The notes below the pieces were generated by a model that saw nothing but the letters and a program-made list of their open reading frames with translations, had not been told where the DNA came from and did not search any database. Source: Anaeramoeba flamelloides (taxonomy: Eukaryota > Metamonada > Anaeramoebidae). Taken from it: a DNA stretch of 64,000 bases. The position numbers were made by a program, and so were the translations under genes. The stretch covers positions 9,925,001 through 9,989,000 of the forward strand of contig JANTQA010000070.1 in NCBI GenBank assembly GCA_027625915.1. Reading direction: 5' to 3'. Within the stretch, counting starts at the first letter, position 1. Every line of letters starts with the position of its first letter. Below are positions 60,028 to 64,000 of this stretch, in pieces.

Positions 60028-60740
60028 ATATAAACTATTTTTCAAACAAAAGGGCACACCTCTCAAATCGTCAATACCATCGAATTTGATTGTTTAGAAG
60101 CTAATTACTTATTGGTGATTTTCATTTTAATTATTCATTTTTTCATTTTTTGCTTTTTTTATTTTTGGATATTGAACAGTTGGAAAATGTTAAAAACAAG
60201 ATAAGAAGAAACCAATTTGGAAATAATCTACCAGTGTATAAATGGAAACAGTTTAAGTTTGATTTCGAATGAGCGAGAAATAGGAATTAAGAAAGACCCA
60301 TATTGGATTGATGAATGGAACAAAGAAAAGAGAAATAAAGAAAAAACAATTCCAACAAAAGAACAAGATGAATTGCGGCTTTATATTGAATATGAGACTT
60401 TAAAGAACAAAAGTTTGACGTGTAAAGAATTATCAATAAAATGTAGAGAACTTTTTCCCAATTCGCCTTGTTCAAAGGTTTTTATTGGTTTTATAATTTT
60501 TTTCATTACAATTTACAAAACGAGATTTCCCATTTCAAATAAAAGGGCACACCAATTTTTAAAATATTGAATTTTGATTTTTATTGTTTTGTTTTAATGA
60601 GTTTTAAAGATTCGGTTGAGTTTTTTTTAGGTTTTAAAGCGTTTCTTAGATTTTTGAATGATACTACAATTAATTTGATTAATTTATGAATAATTCTTAA
60701 ATTTTTTTGTGCCCTTTTATTTGAAAAAGAGTTTATATAT
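60028..60740. mobile_element. TIR element of about 710 bp with a coding fragment
   Basis: The left end (ATATAAACTATTTTTCAAAC, then AAAAGGGCACA) is the inverted match of the right end at 60700-60740. A third, direct copy of the AAATAAAAGGGCACACC motif lies inside at 60531-60565. The plus strand codes for KDPYWIDEWNKEK and further for DELRLYIEYETL and LTCKELSIKCRELFPNSPCS, which recalls a helix-turn-helix or Myb-like DNA-binding domain. There is no ATG at the front; an adjacent frame upstream (KNKIRRNQFGNNLPVYKWK) also looks coding, so the gene is spliced or broken. It may be the DNA-binding part of a transposase or a captured host domain. Confidence 0.4.
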
Positions 60741-62005
60741 ATATATATATATATAAACAAAAATGTCAATTAAATTAAACTTTAACGTCTTCCTTTTGAC
60801 AAAAATTTATTTCCCGAACTAGTTTCTAAAAAAATGTACATTATAATGAGACTAGGGATTGTTTTCAAATTTTCGATTTAGAACACTACCGTACATTTTT
60901 TTTTAAATTTATCAGTTATTGATAACAACAATTTAAAACTTAAAGTGAATTTTATCAAGTTATCGATTTTTAAAAAATCTTTTGAAAACAAACTTAATTT
61001 GATCAAATATTAGCATTTTTTATTTTTTGGAAATAATATTTCCATTTCATTTTTTATTTGATCATGCCTTTTCTATAATACCCACTTTACAACAACTCGA
61101 ATCATAAAACAATTAAAATATCCAACCTGGATCATAATTTGAAATTTTTATCCAGTTTTTTTTTTTTTTTTTTCATTCTTTTGGAATTTTGAAAAAGTTT
61201 TCTTGAAACTTTCATAATATCCAACGATTAATCAGAAAATAATTTGACTTTATTTAGGTGATATCATTATCTCCCTATGATGATGTTATTATTATCATTT
61301 TTTTTTTTTCAAAGTAAAAAATGCACTAAAAAACCTATTATAATATGTGAAGTCTGAACAAACCAAACTATTTCTTGTATTATTTATTTAAGATTATTTT
61401 TTTAAAAAAATTGAATTTTTATCTCAAATTTTCTCTATTTGATTTATCATTAAGGATTAAAAGTTCAAAAACACTTTATCTGCAATTTAGAGAATTTTGA
61501 CGTGACTTATTTCTCAAGTTATAATTCAAAGGAGTAAATAAACACAGCTATCGGAGGCAATTGAAAACTAAATTTAATTATCTAAAATTTATATTTTGAG
61601 TTTAATTTGAAAATCAGTGTAAAAACCAATATTATTTCAAAATTATATTAAAACAATTTATGCTTTTTTTTTAAAGATTTTTATGTTTCAACATAACTTG
61701 AATTATTGTATATTTCTTCAAAAAAGATTTTTTGAAAAATAAACAATTATTTTGAATTATTTAGTATATTCAATGAACCCACTCTCTGGTCTTTTAACAC
61801 AGATCATGTTGTTATTCATAACCAACCAAAAAAAAAAAAATTCTTCTTATTCAAAAGATAACAACATATTAACTATTTGAAAAAAAAAATGAAAAAATGA
61901 TATAAAAAAAATTCTCAAACAAAAACAATATAAAAGAAAGCAAAGTAAAGTAAAATAAAAAAAAACAAAAAATTCTTTATCAAAAATTAAATAAAATTTT
62001 GAAAT

Positions 62006-62727
62006 TTACATAATTAAAACAAATATTAAAATAAAAACGATCAGTATTGCGAAAATTTTAAATATTAGCCAACGATTTGAGCTTATCCCATTCAAGTATT
62101 TCCTTAATTCTTTTTCACCCTGCTCAATATTTTCAAGAGTCTCATCTACATTTTGGTCTATCCATTCAATTTGTGTGTCTTGGTTTTGTATGAGATTTGC
62201 AAGCCTTGAAAAAATTGTACCAATTTCGTGTATTGTTTTTTCAATATCCTCAACAACATTAACACGCGATTCCCGATATGAGACCGTTTGCATTGAGTTT
62301 TGATTATTAAAATTATTGTTTTCATTCTCGATAATGTCAATTCCAAAGCCAAGATTTGAGGAATTTGCTTCGTTTTCGTCTATTGCATAGCTGATCTTTC
62401 GACCAGAGGTATTATTATTGACAGAAAAAAATGAGCTATTGTCAATGAACTTTGATCTCCTTTCTTGTTGCTTTTTTAAATTCTCGGTTCTCTCTAGTAA
62501 CACCTCTTGAAAGGTTTGTGTTGTATTTGCTAATTGACCCTTAAGCGATCCAACAACTTCGCTCGTGTGCTGCTTTGTTTGCCGATTTTGCCTCTCCTTA
62601 TTATGGGAGGCCAGAATTTCCACAGATTCCAATTGCCGATTTAATGTTTGGATTTCCTCCTTAATCTCATGAGTCAGTGTTTGGATTTGTAGAGTGGGAT
62701 CATTATAAAGACTCGTGCTTTTAGCCA
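62006..62727 (-). CDS. STX5: Syntaxin 5/Sed5-type Qa-SNARE, C-terminal exon
   Basis: The exon encodes about 240 residues. It starts after an acceptor (GAAATAG|TGGCT) with AKSTSLYNDP, which aligns with AKRKSLFDD in animal syntaxin 5; LTHEIKEEIQTLNRQL matches the LTYIIKQDINSLNKQI helix, and RTENLKKQQERR matches RTENLKQQRSRR. The SNARE motif has IHEIGTIFSRLANLIQNQ with the central Gln, then WIDQNVDETL and the SNRWLIFKI sequence leading into a C-terminal anchor of about 20 hydrophobic residues. Syntaxin 5 drives ER-to-Golgi and intra-Golgi fusion. About 70 N-terminal residues, including the expected DRT-x-EF Sly1-binding peptide, must lie in exons further up; I did not find them before the window end. 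An ATG at 62746 is upstream of the acceptor and is probably not a start. Confidence 0.9.
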
Positions 62728-63227
62728 CTATTTCGAATAAGTACATGAAATTATATGATAAAATTATTTGGTGAATTATTCACAACAAATTAAGAACATA
62801 TGATTTATTCAATCAAAAAAATATTAAAGTTTTATTTTTTAATTATTATTTAAAAGATTTGGAGTTATTTTTTTAATTACAAAAATACTACCAACGGTTG
62901 AATTATTTCTTTTAATAAATATAACATATTGATAAATCCCAAATATGAAATCTAATTGTATATTATATGTAGATTTTTTTTTTTTTTTTGACTCTTATTT
63001 GGTTTATTAAATTCGTTAAACATAGAATAAAATTGATAAATTGATTAAAATACTAGATATACAATTATACGTTTATGATTAGAAATAATAATAAAATGAT
63101 AAAAAAAAATTTGTAAATGTGCATTACAAAAAATCTAATAACTTTTATAGAGCTGAAAAGTCTTTCAAACCATTCAAACACTTCAGACAATTTACAAACC
63201 TTTCAAAGACTTTCCAACACTTTTAAA

Positions 63228-63243
63228 GGGGGGGGGGGGGGGG
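63228..63243 (+). repeat. G16 homopolymer
   Basis: Sixteen consecutive G in AT-rich DNA, between ACACTTTTAAA and TGTTGTAAAAGTG, which are short inverted arms. Confidence 0.9.
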
Positions 63244-63339
63244 TGTTGTAAAAGTGATAAGTTTTGTAAAAGCCATGATATTTTTTGTAACGGCTTTGTA
63301 AAATTGACTTTTCTTTATGTTTTTGTCAATGTTGGTTGT

Positions 63340-63470
63340 AAAAGCTAATTTGAAAAAAGTGAAACCCATGGCTTTAATAATCGCAAATAAGTCTCTTCTA
63401 TTGAAAGTTATTCACATATTTTTGCTAAATATTTTTTTAAAAGCTTTGGGTTTTCACTTTTTTAAAATTG
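63340..63470. repeat. Foldback sequence
   Basis: GAAAAAAGTGAAACCCATGG is the inverted match of TTTGGGTTTTCACTTTTTT about 65 bases further on. Non-coding. Confidence 0.5.
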
Positions 63471-63659
63471 ACTCACATTTTTTATGTTATGATTTAATTC
63501 ATTAAAAAAGTTTTTTTACAAAACATTTATAAAATAGTTCCATTTTTGTATTAAAAAATGTTTAAAGATTAGTTGCAACAACTTTTTGATTAATCATACC
63601 TTTTTTAAAGTGGTGAGTAAGGATCTTTGTTATTTGGTTTTGACACTGACCGTTATTTA

Positions 63660-64000
63660 AAATTATGAAAAACTAGGTAGATTTTCGTTAGGTTTTTTTT
63701 ACTTTTTGAAATAAACCGAAAATTTATTAAAATTTTCTGTTTATTTCAAAAAGTAAAAAAAAAAAACCTAGAACACTTCAGAAATAAAATAGAAAACCTC
63801 AAAAAAACCTAGAACACAGAAACAAATCTATCAATTTTCCAAATAAACAGAAAACTCAAGAAAATCTAACGAAATTGTCCATAGAGTGCCTAGGTTTTTT
63901 TTACTTTTTTGAATAAACAGGAAATTTAATTAATTTTCCAAATAAATAGAAAACTCAAAAAAACCTAACGAAAATCAATAGATTTTCAAATTTCAAAAAT
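63660..64000. repeat. Nested-palindrome repeat, copy 2, cut by the window end
   Basis: Repeats TTCGTTAGGTTTTTTTTACT and its complement AAACCTAACGAAAAT several times, with AATAAACAGAAAA between them, as in the 45.6-kb copy. Confidence 0.6.

Larger units (their letters stand above)
56513..62005. other. 5.5-kb spacer with repeats and a TIR element
   Basis: It contains part of the nested-palindrome repeat (57365-57490), a plus-strand coding-like stretch (58294-58443), a full TA-type MITE (59518-59713), the TIR element at 60028-60740 and a C6 run (58571-58576). No complete gene was recognised. Confidence 0.45.
62728..64000. other. Upstream intron or spacer of the syntaxin gene
   Basis: The missing 5' exons imply that this is intron sequence. 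It holds a G16 run (63228-63243) between short inverted arms, a foldback (63340-63470) and a nested-palindrome repeat that runs off the window (63660-64000). No coding exon was recognised. Confidence 0.45.

Overview
The window is nuclear DNA of an AT-rich unicellular eukaryote. Host-type spliceosomal genes are present: histones H2A and H2B, ribosomal protein eL20, prefoldin subunit 3, a Rac-type GTPase, a syntaxin-5-like SNARE and a CH-RCC1 fusion. Homopolymer A and T runs fill the spacers. No bacterial operons, ribosome-binding sites, rRNA, convincing tRNA or CRISPR were seen. The protein style (Lys/Asn/Glu-rich linkers, a CH domain fused to RCC1 repeats, a Rac GTPase with a long polybasic tail) fits an amoeboid protist such as Anaeramoeba or a related lineage. 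The species guess is inference only.

Layout: 1-110 (-) partial gene; 424-1962 (+) membrane RING-CUE ubiquitin ligase of gp78 type; 6953-14558 (-) CH plus about 14 RCC1 repeats, three exons, one intron of about 4 kb; 17560-17994 (-) H2A and 19627-19971 (+) H2B, divergent, with mirror-image promoters; 24447-24836 (+) acidic Ser-rich protein; 31059-32399 (-) EamA/DMT-type transporter; 34661-34981 (-) two exons resembling tubulin cofactor A; 36733-37526 (+) eL20, two exons; 41089-41673 (-) Rac-like GTPase; 42335-47268 (+) prefoldin 3, four exons, one intron of about 4 kb; 53381-56512 (+) RRM/RGG protein, three exons; 62006-62727 (-) syntaxin 5/Sed5 C-terminal exon. Exon joins were set by matching GT..AG sites, reading phase and family alignment from memory.

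Most other sequence is spacer and intron filled with small inverted-repeat DNA elements: a TA-flanked family of about 200 bp with Tc1/mariner-like ends, a TTAA-flanked family of about 1.2 kb in three copies, a 1.02-kb composite element, a TIR element at 60.0-60.7 kb carrying a coding fragment, and several foldback families. The gaps also hold short coding-like islands with good splice signals that I could not assemble into genes.

The genes are housekeeping and do not form one pathway. Loose themes are chromatin (H2A/H2B), protein folding and tubulin handling (prefoldin 3, possible cofactor A), ER quality control and Golgi traffic (gp78-like ligase, syntaxin 5) and small-GTPase signalling (Rac, CH-RCC1). 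The most interesting structure is the inverted duplicated promoter between H2A and H2B.
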